A stretch of DNA of 64,000 nucleotides from Beverwykella pulmonaria. Lineage: Eukaryota; Ascomycota; Dothideomycetes; Pleosporales; Melanommataceae. The position numbers and the translations under genes were made by a program. The stretch lies in contig BCHH01000008.1 in NCBI GenBank assembly GCA_001599595.1, positions 1,392,046-1,456,045 on the forward strand. Reading direction: 5' to 3'. This document shows positions 19,812-31,960 of this stretch, piece by piece. Position 1 is the stretch's first letter; each line of letters begins with the position of its first letter. The notes below the pieces were generated by a model, which ran no database searches, was not told where the DNA came from, and worked only from the letters and a program-made list of their open reading frames with translations.

Positions 19812-22473
19812 CTAACCAGAAAGCTCAGCTAACCCCCGTACCCTATCATCTAGTTCACTCCTTTTCAAATCTCGATTGAGAATTAGCAAAAGGTCTTGAT
19901 GGCCGGAAGCCGAAGCCATGTCGTAGGGCGTCTTGCCTTCCGTATTTGCTTGGAAAGGATTTGCACCTCGTTCGCACAGGAACGAAGTGATGGCAGTGCG
20001 GAGATTCAGATCCCACCTATATGAACCTGTCCAAAAAGCGACAGCTTGATGAAGTACCGTCTCACCGGACGATTCAAACGGCATATTCACGTCCCATCCG
20101 TGGTCGAGCAGGATACTCATGATCGCAATTATCCGATTTGGAACAAACTCCTTCTCAGCCTCCGACATGGTTTTAATCAACCATGAGCGGTTCATCAATT
20201 GCTCCGCTAAAGTCGACCACGAATCTGGCTCCGACGGCCTAGCGCCGTTTGTAATTAAAAACTCAACCATATCTACTTGTCGAGCGCCAATGGCAAATTT
20301 CAAGGGCGTGAGGCTTGTTGTGTATCCATACGGGACTTCATTGATGTTGAAACCTGAGGCTACCAAGCGCTGCGCCATATCGATCTCGCCGAAGAGTGCG
20401 GCAAAGTGCAGCGCTGTTACGCGTTCTGTACGGGCATGCTTGCGCAACTTTGACCGCCAAGAATCTTTTTTCTTCTTGAGAAGATTGGCTAAAGCGGAAT
20501 GGTCACCGTTGCAGACAGCATCTTCGATTTGATCTTTGGGTTGACATCCGATTTTGTCGAGTATCTCCTTCCGAGACAGAGTTTTGCCCTTGAAGGTTTC
20601 AGTTGCCTCTGGAGGTTCGCCCAGGCTCAGAGCTGTGGAACTAAGAGCTACTGGGTCTGTGGAGTATTCTTCATTCGGCATCTCTTTCTCCGCGGCTCTG
20701 GGCTCGCATACCCCCTCTGCCGACGAAAGAGATCTGACCGCAACGGACCGCCAATCCTCAAACCCTGCTTTATTTGACGGGATATGTTGGTGTGATTGCC
20801 GAGGACTAGTAACTGGCGAGCTGACCGTTGCATATTCGTGGTCGTAACATGAATGTCTCGGGGACTGCCCGAGAGTAGATGCGGAAAGCCTGTTCTGCAA
20901 GTGCTTTGTTGCCAGGTCCGGGACTTCGGAGATCGGCCGAGTCAGAAGTGATGAAAAGTCAAGATGCTCCACCTCTGTGCCTAGAGCCTCTTCGATGATT
21001 TTCAGAACGGCGTCTCTGCGTGCTTCTGGTATCATGGCGAGGCATGATTTAGCACGAGCGCGGTTGTTAAGCAAGACGTATATGTGTGCCATGAGCGCCG
21101 TTGATTCCAACGAGGCATCGCTCTGTTTGCCCAGTAACCGCCTCCGGCCCTGTAGAGCTTTCTCACATTCAGATCGTGCATGGTCGATCTCTCCCATACG
21201 GACGTACAGTTGTGATAGCATGTGTCTTGCGTCATAGATACACCCGTGTTGTTCATCCGAGCTCGCTGACTGTTGGACCAGGCTCATAAGAGCTTCTTCG
21301 GCATGCAGAGGCTCTTGCGTGTGATATGCACAGACAGCAAGTTTATAATGCAGACCGAAGATATCGCAGAATGCAACTTGTTGCTTCGGAAGCTGCTGAA
21401 TTACTCGTAGAGCTTCTTGAAGTAGAGAATCGGCCTCCTCCCATTCTTGCGCCTCGAAAGATTTTGTGCCGGTGTCTAGCGCTGCTTTGGCCAGATCAGT
21501 GTCCAAGTCATCGTCAAAGTCGTCCTCTACTGCATCGGCAGTCTCGATTTCGTGAACGGCATGTTGCGCGGAAGTTGCACTTGTTCCGAGGGTATGAGCT
21601 TGCTCCCCAGAAAAGATGGAAGGGGTCTTGGAGGCCATGTCTGAGGAATCCGAACGCCACTGGTCCCGCCGTATAGTCTCCAGAGTACTCACCCATTTCG
21701 CAACGCGAATGTTACTATTTGCTGCTCCTTGGTCTCCAGTGACGGACTCCACAGCTAGACTTGCCTCATACTCGGCCGTACTTTTCACGATAACTTCGTG
21801 CGCACATTGCATTAAAGTGGCTTCAGCATGAGAAAGTCGTGACTGCGGGTCGGCTTCTGGCGATCTCTGCAGCTTCTTAGCCATATCTTGTAATTTTTCC
21901 AGTTCCTGGGAAAGCCGCCCATCGGCTCGATAAGGCGCAAGGGGTGCGTGAACCCTGCAATTGAGGTTAGCTTTGTCAAACGTCAATTAGAAGCAAGGCT
22001 CACGCATTGATCAACAGTAGCGTAATACGCAAGCTGTCTATGTGCCTGCAAAATTTTATCCTGATGCTTTCAATCTGGTCCTTGCTTTTGTCCAGCTTCC
22101 TCCGACACTCAGCCTGGCCGATGAAACCGGACTCTTCCCCTCTAACACTTTTGACAAACAGCTCTAGCTCTTGCATTGTACGACTGATCTCCTCCACTTG
22201 CGTTGCAAGACAATTCCACACCCTTTCATCGATATCATAAGGCAGAGGTAACCCTGTCTCACTCTTGTTCACCACTTCTTCCAACTCAGCATATATAAGG
22301 TCGCATTCAATGCCGAGCGACTTGACCTTTTCTGCTAGGTTCTTGACCGTGGCATCGAAGATTTTGGCGTCTTGATCGAGTTTCGAGAGGGAAATTCCCA
22401 GCTTCCAAGCTGTTTTGCTCAGGGAGAGGACAGCAGAGGCTGGGTTCACAGCTGTAAATGGGGTGACCACCAT
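19812..22473 (-). CDS. TPR/ankyrin protein with fungal STAND-like N-terminal domain
   Basis: 870 residues from exons 22004-22473 and 19812-21954, joined by a 49-bp intron (GTGAGC...TTGCAG). The start MVVTPFTAVNPASAVLSLSK begins the fungal N-terminal helical domain often found ahead of NACHT, ankyrin or TPR modules (annotated near 'azaphilone cluster protein L' N-termini and SesA-like regions). Residues ~330-500 look TPR-like (GTKSFEAQEWEEADSLLQEA, HARSECEKALQGRRRLLGK). The C-terminus has ankyrin repeats (TALHFAALFGEIDMAQRLVA, ETVLHQAVAF, KTPYDMASASGHQDLLLIL). No NACHT or NB-ARC P-loop was found, so this is a scaffold version without the ATPase. Likely a signalling or recognition adaptor; this is inference. 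An acidic DDFDDDLDTD patch lies before the TPRs. Confidence 0.82.
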
Positions 22474-23445
22474 AGTTGCTGATTGATGCGCGCTGTGGTC
22501 AGGTGTGAATGCGCCAGGGTAATACACACTGCAATGCGTGGCAAGGCCAAAATCAGACAGCGCAAGACGTAAATCCCATGAATCACTGGCTGTGACAGAG
22601 AGGGAAACTGCTCAAGGGAGGATGTAGGTCGAAGCGTGCGCGCCACAGCCTTGTGTGCTATGAAGTCACCACAGCTGAATGGACCCATCTCTGAGTTCGA
22701 TTACGAGAGATAAGGAACCACTCCCACCCACGCACAAACCGCCAGACCTTAACTTAATTGGTGCCACGCGAGTAGATGCAGACGCAATGCGTTCACGCCT
22801 GCGCCTTCAGGGTCCAGGTGTAACATGGCTTACGCAAGCCCCCGCTTCGAAACAAAAACTTTAAATAATGTAATTATCGATTTAAAAGAAAAATTGAAGC
22901 CTCAAGCCCAGCCTTGAACGTATAGTTGATGATGCCCAATGAACACTTCATAAAAATTGTAGATATTGTAACTGCAAAACTCGCGAGAGCCTGGGGAGTT
23001 GTATGATACCAAATTCGAATAGGGTTTCTGCTATTTTTGATAAGGCTGAAAATGGGCCTTCCTGCATCTTCTAGGTAGTGCAACTATGGTGGTGTGGTGG
23101 TGTGAGGAGGTGGTGGTGGAGATGGGCTTATGTTTCTCGCCTACTATTTATTGACTGTTAAAAGAGATAGTACAAATGCCTCCACGCTACTCTCCCAAGC
23201 TATTTATCTCCTCAACCGTCTTCCCAAAGAACGAATGATACGATTTTCATTCCATTTAGTTGATCAGCTTAGCCTACATTTTACTTTCACATCTTCCGCT
23301 CGTTGTTTTGTTTCAACGACATCCCTGAAGCACCATCATCGTTTATCGACCGGCATTGACAAACTTTTGCGTATTCAATAGAAGCTATACTGGCAAAAAT
23401 CGCACTTACTTCGATTGAACAATACTCGCACGACTCCAATACTCC
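22474..23445. other. Divergent intergenic region with a GGT-rich tract
   Basis: 970 bp between the TPR/ankyrin and MFS genes. 23088-23126 is a GG-repeat tract (GGTGGTGTGGTGGTG...), capable at most of a two-tetrad G-quadruplex. No gene seen. Confidence 0.45.
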
Positions 23446-25110
23446 ATGGCGGAAGCTAGGAAAGGACCGACGACCATGAATACGCAATCGCTAGCTCACC
23501 CTATTGAACCTAATGAAGTCCAAATGCCCTCAGGGTGGAAATACAAAAAGTTGAAACTCGGACCTATCACTCTGCCTTGGTATGCCTCACCTGAGTCGCA
23601 GTTGATCTTGGTGTCGTTCGTGTGCTTCCTGTGCCCAGGTAAGGCTGTGAAACCCAATATCTTGGTTCAAGCCGCTGACTAGGTGAAGGCATGTTCAATG
23701 CTATCAACGGTCTTGGTGGTGCAGGGCAGCTCGAAAAAAATGCTTATGCTAGTAACGCCTCAAACTGCGCGCTCTACGCTACTTTCGCTGTTGTCGGTTT
23801 CTTCGCTGGCACCGTCACCAACGCCCTCGGCATCAGAATCGCCCTTTCATTCGGTGGCCTTGGATACTGTGTCTACGTCAGCTCATATCTATGCTATAAC
23901 CACACTCAAAACCTCGGCTATGTTATCTTCTCAGGCTTGTTGCTTGGATGCTGTGCAGGCATTCTCTGGTCCGCACAAGGTGCGATTATGATGTCGTACC
24001 CACCGGAGAACCTCAAAGGCCGATATATCTCCTGGTTTTGGATAATCTTCAACTTGGGTGCTGTCATCGGCAGCGTGGTGAGCTGAAGCCGTTCACAATA
24101 AAACTAAGCACAGAAAACTAATATCACACTAGGTTGAACTTGGCCTGAACATCCATAAATCAACGAACGCCACTGTCAGCGATGCCACCTATGTCGGCTT
24201 CTTGATACTCACATTCCTTGGAGCGTGCCTATCTTGGACATTGGTGGATGCTAAGGACGTCGTGCGTCGTGATGGGTCTAGAATTATTCTAATGAAGCAC
24301 CCGACGTGGAAAACAGAAATTATTGGCCTTTGGGAGACACTTCGAAGTGATCCCTTCATAATACTCCTCTTTCCCATGTTCTTCGCCTCCAATTGGTTTT
24401 ACACGTACCAATTTAACGGCGTCAATCTCGCGCGATTTAACACTCGTACTCGCGCACTCAACAACACACTTTACTGGCTGGCTCAGATGTTTGGGGCCCT
24501 CATCTTCGGCTTCGCACTGGACTTACCCATCAGGAGGACTACGCGAGCAAAGGTTGCTTGGGTTGTTATGTTCATCCTCACCTTTGCGGTCTGGGGCGGG
24601 GGTTATGTCTTCCAGATGAAGTACACTCGCAAAGACACTGCCTCGGGGGAGAACTTCCACTATGACTGGAAATCGAATGGTTATGTTGGGCCGATGTTCT
24701 TGTTCATCTCTTACGGTTTCTTTGATGCAGCATGGCAGACGTGCGTATATTGGTAAGTAATTTTCAGCCTGCATGGCAATTGGACTTCGCTAACCCAAGC
24801 CAGGTTTATGGGCGCTATTAGCAACAACAGTCGCAAGCTAGCTAACTATGCAGGCTTCTACAAGGGAATTCAATCAGCAGGTGCAGCCATAGTGTGGCGT
24901 TTGGATGGGTTGAAGATCCCCTATATGAACCTGTTCGTTTCATGCTGGATTCTGCTTGCCGGCAGCTTGGTCATTGCGCTCCCGGTCATGATTTTAAAGA
25001 TCAAAGACACTGTGCCGGTCGAGGAAGACCTCAGATTCACCGATGAGACTATCGAGGAATTCATCAGCCGCAGAGTCGTTCACGATACTCCTGGACAGGA
25101 GAAGATTTAA
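23446..25110 (+). CDS. UNC93-like major facilitator superfamily transporter
   Basis: 504-residue membrane protein from exons 23446-23638, 23683-24077, 24133-24752 and 24804-25110, introns 44-55 bp, frame closing exactly. Residues ~50-160 show the UNC93 start FNAINGLGGAGQ followed by alternating hydrophobic helices (ALYATFAVVGFFAGTVTNAL, YVIFSGLLLGCCAGILWSAQ) and the conserved GRYISWFWIIFNLGAVIGS. Later FYTYQFNGVNLARFNTRTRA and YNNTL/LNNTLYW segments and SNNSRKLANYAGFYKGIQSA are typical of the fungal DUF895/UNC93 group. About 11-12 helices are visible and the short N- and C-terminal tails are cytosolic. Substrate is not readable; fungal members are mostly uncharacterised. Lys/Asp-rich loop DAKDVVRRDG sits mid-protein. 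Confidence 0.92.
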
Positions 25111-27822
25111 GTGGTTTTGCAAGGTCGAAAGTGAATAAGGGATATACAGATTGTATTGTGCGTATGATATATGTAATGTTTAGTTGATACATTTAGCAGT
25201 TAGCGACTCGCCTAGTTAGTCTTAAGCAAGGATATTGGATCTACTTACTCCCTGCATCACGACTAGCAGCTAGCAACGTGCATAATTAACACCAATAAGT
25301 AAGGGTATTAGGATCGATATACCGACTGTGCAGCGAGCAGTTGGTGAATTGACTAATTAGTCTATTAGACGAGTGTAAAGGATCCACTTACACACTAGCA
25401 CCACGTCTAGCAGTTCGTAAACTCATTATTTACCGGTGGAAATGTCTTTGTATCCCTACAGCCTGCTCACCCTTAATCCCTCCGATTTAATATGAACGCC
25501 TCCCAATTCACAGGGCTTCGGAAGAACAAAAGTTAGAGAAACAGAAGCATGCCAAAGAGCACGGAGAATCCTATATCGACAGAATTAGGTGCAGTGGAGG
25601 TGCAATTTATGTAGTTCTACAAAGGAGTAGATATATGAAGCGTCACGAATGGTGATTATCCACTTTATTAAATGGAGCCTCACTGTACTTCATGCAAACT
25701 TTCTTCGCTTGGCCACTTTTATGATTCTACGTTGTGATTTCAGACCCTTATTTGTGCAGTGCGTTGCAAGTAGCGCCTTCATAGTTGAAACTTTGTATGC
25801 ACAGGATAGTTGCATGTCCGTTGCCTGTTGAGAAAAATAGTTCACAACGCCGCAATATCTATCTCACAGCTCATTCAAATGTTAGATATCACCAAACTTA
25901 CTCGGTTTAGGCGCACGCCTTTTTCAGCCAAAACAAAGTGGTAACGCAGCGAGCACGATATTGGCCGGGGTATACGTTACCAAGATGTCGTCTACACACT
26001 GAGAGTATTCCAAGAAACAGTTAGCTATATTGGCGAGTGAAGGAAGACATTCGTCCATTGTTGGATGGGTAAAAAATCCAATGGAAAGCTAGGCTTTGCA
26101 ATATCTGAACCGCGGACGGATCCCCTTCCACCAGCAAGGCGATGAATAAGTAGAAACGAGAGCAATGTAGAAGATATTATCCTCATACTGGTCCCAATCG
26201 ATCATTTAATTGATCCTGCTCTCGAGGGGCTCCTGTCCCTACGTCACATGCGTCTCATTATACACCTTCCCTGGGATTGTGACAACGCCGCCATCATGCT
26301 GAGGCGCTGCATGACCGCCCGAAATTGAACAATAAAATTCTGTCCACTCGTGATGTTGCCTTGTAGCATACAGTCTCCTTACCTCGTTGTTGTATATACA
26401 GACAGCAGAGATGTGTGCTGAGCAGACCCAGGCTCATCGCCATCATGCTTGGCTAGCTGAGGATGGGCATTGTCGAGAGCATCGCATATCGCAATGTGAG
26501 ACATCAGGTGAGTACCAAAGGTCTCGACGCATGTGGCTGAGTTTGGTGATTGAATTAGCCATGACCTGTAGTCGGGCCTGTTTGGGTGTGGAGGACGCGG
26601 GGCTAAACGATGTAACAAATGGTAGGTAATGGTTTGTCGCTGACGCGTCGATGGTCGCTGACTGCGGGGTCGTGCTGTGCTGCTGTTGTGCTGCCAACAT
26701 TGTTTGGCGATTGACGGCATTTACGTGGAGTGAGGTCAGAATAAAGTTTACCAAGCTGTGTGATGTTGTTTAGGGACACCTAACCGACTGCATGGAAGTA
26801 GCCGAATTGGGCAAAGTTGTGCTGTATCCTAAATTTATAGCTCGCGCTATCTAGGCGGAATCGGGCGTAGTACAAGATCAGCTGCGGAGGATCACGTCTG
26901 CACAAAAATGAACATCGACGATTTGTCTTACGACTAAACTGTGACCCTTGGTCTCTTGTGGCACCCACGACAGCAAGAATAGTAGAATAGAACAACCAGA
27001 CCGTATTCTTTCGGTGCGTTAGCCTCGACAAAGATGACCTTGATCGTTGTATGCGATGTCTTTGTATCAGAGATGATAAGAGTTAATGTAAGCCCATGCT
27101 ACACCACGTGACCTATCAAGGTCTATGAGAAATCAGGTCTACCTATGTTTGTTCAGGGCATAGATGATACAGCGACGCAACATACATACAATACAATTAT
27201 TCACGACATTCAATACCAGGCTCCCAACTGCATACAGTTATGGAGCGGGGCTAAACCCGGTGGCTTGTGCGCTGAGACCAAACTCTTTATGATATCAATA
27301 TATAAATATCTACTCGTCTAGGGTGGAGCGGAACGGCCGGAGAAAAGAGAAGTCTATGATTGGACGGGAGTGACATTCGAAGAATGCTGAACAGTGGGAG
27401 AGCTAATTGATGAGCAGGAATGACGTTGGCCAGGTACTTGGTTAGTTTTAGTACGATGACACGGTGCCGAATGCGAGTCCGAAGGTGGACATTTTTCGGT
27501 AAGTGAAGGATACAATGATGGCAAATAGCTGCGAAAGCTTGTAAAAACCTGAGTGAGGTCTAAGAATATCATTCGAACTAGTCGTGCTGCACAGCAACAT
27601 GACGTGCGCTTGAAACGAGGACATGGCGACACACCTGGGGAAAGCAATTAGCTCGCAGTGGAATGCTGGCAAGGAAGGATGAAATTGAGTTACGAATCTT
27701 GTCGTCTATGTCTATATGTGATCCTCCAACGTTTCCATACCTTCATCGCTGTAAGACTGGGAATGGACTGTAACAAGCTAGACGAGGATGTCGATATGCG
27801 CCGTCCGAGTGGAATCGGTCAT
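25111..27822. other. 2.7-kb gene-poor gap
   Basis: Holds a diverged direct repeat (listed separately) and otherwise only short frames. 25490-25653 plus reads EEQKLEKQKHAKEHGESYID without a start codon and may be a gene fragment. 26443-26754 minus is open for 103 codons without a recognisable domain. No transposase, tRNA or terminal inverted repeats recognised. Confidence 0.5.
25196..25430 (+). repeat. Pair of diverged ~94-bp direct repeats
   Basis: Copy A is 25196-25288 and copy B 25337-25430; both begin GCAGTT, share TAGTTAGTCT/TAATTAGTCT, GGATCTACTTAC/GGATCCACTTAC and CACGACTAGCAGCT/CACGTCTAGCAGTT, and end near TAATTA/TTATT. Roughly two thirds of positions agree by eye. They sit just 3' of the MFS gene and look like an old tandem duplication or mobile-element relic. 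Confidence 0.55.
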
Positions 27823-28344
27823 TCATGGAAGAGCAGAATGAGCGCCCAAAGAAGACGGCGGTTCATGCGATGGCCTGCCTGTAGAATGACTAGACCTGAC
27901 GAATTTTGTGTGTGATCCTGTTGCAATGACTGGGCCAAGCTTGTCATCCACGACCTTCCAAATGGTCGCGGATGTAAAGGCGAGCGTCCCTCCCACCTTG
28001 CTTGCCCTACCCTCGACCTCAATCCAGTCTCCGTCCTTCGCTGAGGTCTGATAGGATATGTGTATGTCGGTGCTGACGCCTGTCTTCATGCGGTTGTCCC
28101 AGGCCGCGATGGCCATTCCGCCGACCCAGTCGACCAACGTCGCCGACACTGAGCCGTGTATTCCACCGTGGGCATTCACATGGTTATTCGTTAGCAGAAG
28201 ACGTGCTCGCACAACGCCTTTGGATGCATGTGTCAATTTGATGTCCTCTAGCAGAAATTGGTAGATGGGACTGTGCGGCTTTCTTCCCTCCCAGAATTTC
28301 TCTATGTGGGCGAGGATCTCGGGACTCGAGGGTTCAGCGGCCAT
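27823..28344 (-). CDS. PaaI/ACOT13-type hotdog-fold acyl-CoA thioesterase
   Basis: Single-exon, 173 residues from MAAEPSSPEILAHIEKFWEG. The hotdog signature is NHVNAHGGIHGSVSATLVDW, with the helix Asp (in ATLVD) corresponding to the nucleophile/base of the ACOT13/PaaI group. STDIHISYQTSAKDGDWIEV and VGGTLAFTSATIWKV are the following strands. Such enzymes hydrolyse acyl-CoA esters, often in mitochondria or cytosol. The last ~20 residues (after SHTKFVR) are Ser/Pro-rich and outside the fold. ATG at 28344 is chosen over 28371 because it starts at the conserved first helix. Divergent from the PXA/PX gene with a 321-bp spacer. Confidence 0.9.
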   Translation of the reverse strand: MAAEPSSPEILAHIEKFWEGRKPHSPIYQFLLEDIKLTHASKGVVRARLLLTNNHVNAHGGIHGSVSATLVDWVGGMAIAAWDNRMKTGVSTDIHISYQTSAKDGDWIEVEGRASKVGGTLAFTSATIWKVVDDKLGPVIATGSHTKFVRSSHSTGRPSHEPPSSLGAHSALP

Positions 28345-28665
28345 GGCTGCGGGGGTGGAACGATGAAACACTCGGTCGTCGAGATGAGAGACAAGGCGAG
28401 GGGAGGATCAATGGCAGAGGAGGTGTTTGGTGGGGGCGGACCTTGATGTGTGTGCTGGGATCGGCGCCGGGCCGAAATTCTCCGCGATCTATGAATGTTA
28501 GGAGGCTGACCTCAGCGTGAAACAGCAAGGCTGTGTTCCCAGACAACGAGCGCAAGACGCCACCTTTGCGCCTATTCACATATACATAGACACGTCCCCG
28601 CAAAACTCCAAAAGGGCAATTGTCCGCCTGCAAAACCTCCATGTTCGCGCCCGATTCGCGACACC
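28345..28665. promoter_or_regulatory. Divergent promoter, thioesterase / PXA-PX protein
   Basis: 321 bp between the two start codons must drive both genes. No specific binding site identified. Confidence 0.5.
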
Positions 28666-31600
28666 ATGACCGATCCCATCCAGCCAGCACCCCCGAGTTC
28701 CCGCGACGAGCTGGCCCCCGATCAGCTTCCCGCCCCGCCCACCCCCGAGGCGACGGAGGCATTGCAAAGCCAGAAAGATGTGATCGCGACCTCGAATGCG
28801 CCAGCGGTCGACGTTAAGGCGCTCACCGATGGCGCCCTGCATTTCCTAGCGACCGCGAGCAATGAGACCCTCGGCGCGTGTCTGGTCGGCCTCAGCGCAG
28901 GCACATATCTGGTCTTAGGAAGAGTCGGGCTGCTGTTGATTGGCGTCATGGGCGGAGTTGTGCTCCACGCGTCGTGGGAAGGACATGCACATGGTGATGG
29001 CGAGGACAAAGCGCAGGGTCACGGAGACAGGAAGCGAGAGCGCGGGGTGGACGTTGTGCACAGAGTCCTCGACTGGCGGGATTCACGGGCGCACGGCAAG
29101 GAGAAGAGAGAAGGCACCGAATCCGACCTGGATGTGAAGCTGTACTCGGGAAAGGACCTCGACTATTCCGAGTTCAGACCCAAGACGGCAGCAGCCCTTA
29201 CCGAGCTGACCGATGCCGTCATACGGGACTATGTCAAGTATGTTGAGAAACTTCACTACGTGTACCCTTCTAACAGTATGCAGATGGTGGTATTCGCCAG
29301 TGTTGCCAGACGAGAACTCATTCCCTGCCTCGTGTCGTCAGACTCTGACCGCGTTCCTCATATCCGTCTCCTCCCACCTCTCCCGAAAGAGGCCCGCAGA
29401 CAACTTCGTCGACTTCGTGACCCGATCCTCGTCGTTTATGATCATATTCTTTCAGGAGCTTTCGGCTGCCCTGGCTGTAGCTCCGGGCGACCCCGCTTTC
29501 GAAGCCGTTGAGGTGTACTTGCGCATGAATCGGGAAAGTACACTAGCAAATATCCTGGACAGCAACTATCAGATGAAGCAGTTCGACATGGCTGCTGAGG
29601 ATATATTGCAAAACTATCTTGAGGCAAAGACATACAATTGCAAACCTGCTCAGACATTTCTGAAGCAAATACTATCCAAGGTTGTTTTGGAATCAATAGT
29701 AGCCACCTGCTCGAAGCCTGAGTGGATCAATGCCTGGATCGTCTACCTTCTCGAAGACGGCGAGCCGGAACTTTTGGAGGTCATTGACGCCGGCGTGGAG
29801 GACTCCACCGGCCAGCTGCAGAATGTAAGAACGACTGCCGAGAAGCGTCAGCAAGCACTAGAAGCATTAGAGGCAAGAGAGTCTCCCGAGTATAAGAAGC
29901 ACAAGCGAGTCGTCAGCAAAGCACAAGAAGCCATGGATGAGGCCATGCGGGAAGCTCAACGTCTGAGCCAGATGATTGCAGAAGAAGATGCAAAGAGGCT
30001 TAAAGAACCGCAAAATGCATCGAGTTCAACCTTCAACGATGATCAATCCGAAAGTACTACGCAAGGGATTGTCACCCCAACTTCATCACAAAGCGAAACC
30101 CATGCCGACAACCATATTGTAGACCTGGGCATTTCCAATCTGCCAAGTCAGGCTCTTGCCCAAGTTGCGCCCTCATCGCCTTCTGAGATCCCGGAAGAAG
30201 CTGAAGAACTAAAACAAGGAATCCAACACTCCTTTACAAGCTTCGACCAAATTCTTCCAAACAAGCCTCCTACAGCACTCATGGCGAATCCTCCTCCGGT
30301 CGAAAAGCCACCTCCGTTGACACTTCACAACGCCAAGATGTCAATATTTGATGATGCCGTGCCTGGAGAGAAGACCATTATCAAGAACAAACCCACTGTA
30401 GAGTACCTCATTCAAATAGAGCCTGCCTCGCACCACCACACTGGATGGATGACAGCCCGCAAGTTCACCGACTTCGAAACACTGCATGAAGTTATTCGCC
30501 GCATAGCCGCCATCACAGGCACGACGGGATTTACTGAAGCTCATCCCTCACTGCCAGCATGGAAAGGCCACACCAAAGCATCTTTCCGCGGAGAGCTAGA
30601 ACGGTATCTGAACGATGCCGTTCGCTTCAAACCTTTGGCAGAAAGTGAAGGCATGAGGCGTTTCCTCGAAAAAGAGATGGGCTCTGGAAAGTCTCCGGGT
30701 GGGAAAGGTTTCCCAGGTATTGGGTGGCCTGGCCAGACATTTGAGAACATGGGAAAAGGCATGCTCGATGCCCTCACGAAAGCCCCCAAAGAGGTTGCCG
30801 GAGGCGGCAAGGCTCTTTTGGGTGGTGTCACCGGTGTGCTAGGTAGTGTAACAACACCTCTCAGCGGGAAGAAGCATCGTGATTCCGTATCAAGCAGCCC
30901 TGCACGCGCTGCCACCGCACCTACACCTGCGATTCAGAACCGGCATGGACGCGCAGAAAGCACAGTATCCGAACTCCCAACACACATCCGAACAGAAAGC
31001 ACATTGCCCTTCACAAAGCGCACAAGCACCGACTCACTACGCCTTCCCAACTCTCCAATCATCGACCAGCAACCAGGACGTGAAGCGCCAATGGAGCGGC
31101 GCCCAAGCTGGAATCCAGATGGCGATGGGAAACGATCAGGCCGATCTTCCATCTACGGTACATCTCGTAGCAACAGTCGTGCCGCTTCGGCGCGGGCAAG
31201 TATGGATGATCTCTCCCCCTTAATGGGCGGTGATCAAATCTTAAATCTGCCACCCGTCCCCTCCGACATCCCCGATGACTACACCTCTCCCACTGTCCGT
31301 AAATCCCTGGACCCTTACTATTCTCGCGCACCAACAACCTCTCTCCCTCTCCCCACGGACCCCGTCCCGCCACTTCCCCGCGTTCCCTCTGCCACATCCC
31401 TAACCACAGCCGCGACCTCTGCCATCAAACCCCCATCCAAACCCGCCGCACCAAAAACCTATGCCCCCCTCTCCGAACAAGAAACCACCGTCCTAATCGA
31501 ACTCTTCTTTGCCGTGATAAATGAACTCTACACCCTCTCTTCCGCCTGGAACATCCGACGGACGCTCCTCAACGCCGCAAAAACCTTCCTCCTACGCCCG

Positions 31601-31960
31601 GGGAACCCACAGCTCACCTCCATCCAACAACTCCTGCAATCCACCGTCTTGGACGAAAATACATCCGATGCCGGCATCGCCTTCCACCTCCAAAAAATAA
31701 GAGAGAATACTTTGCCCACGGCAGAGGAGCTGAAGAAGTGGCCCACGCCAGTCAATGAAGAGGAGAAGGAGAAACTAAGAGTGAAAGCGAGAAAGTTACT
31801 TGTCGAGAGGGGCATGCCGCAGGCGTTGACGAGTGTCATGGGGCAGGCGGCTAGTGGGGAGGCCTTGGGGCGCGTGTTTGATTGTTTGCAAGTTGAAAGG
31901 GTGGGACGTGGTGTGATTTTTGGACTGGTGTTGCAGGGATTGAGGGCGGTTACGCAGTAG
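28666..31960 (+). CDS. PXA-PX-nexin C sorting-nexin-like membrane protein (Mdm1/Snx13 class, without RGS)
   Basis: 1,082 residues from exons 28666-29237 and 29284-31960 (46-bp intron GTATGT...TATGCAG). A hydrophobic hairpin at ~57-105 (LSAGTYLVLGRVGLLLIGVM) anchors it in a membrane, most likely the ER. The PXA domain follows (LTDAVIRDYVKWWYSPVLPD across the splice, then FPASCRQTL, NFVDFVTR). Then comes a coiled coil around residues 380-440, a disordered stretch, a PX domain at ~554-653 (VEYLIQIEPAS, RKFTDFETLHEVIRRI, RFLEKEMG) that binds phosphoinositides, a long disordered Ser/Pro region, and a C-terminal nexin-C domain (TVLIELFFAVINELYTLSSA). Mdm1-type proteins tether ER to vacuole/endosome and lipid droplets. 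The RGS domain between PXA and PX of Mdm1 is not visible here, so it is the Pxa1-like variant. Confidence 0.9.

Noticed and set aside
23088..23126. GGT-rich tract as a strong G-quadruplex
   Set aside because: Runs are mostly GG, giving at best a weak two-tetrad structure; simple-sequence slippage explains it.
25490..25653. Coding-like plus frame EEQKLEKQKHAKEHGESYID
   Set aside because: Short, no start codon, no partner exon found; kept only as a note in the gap description.
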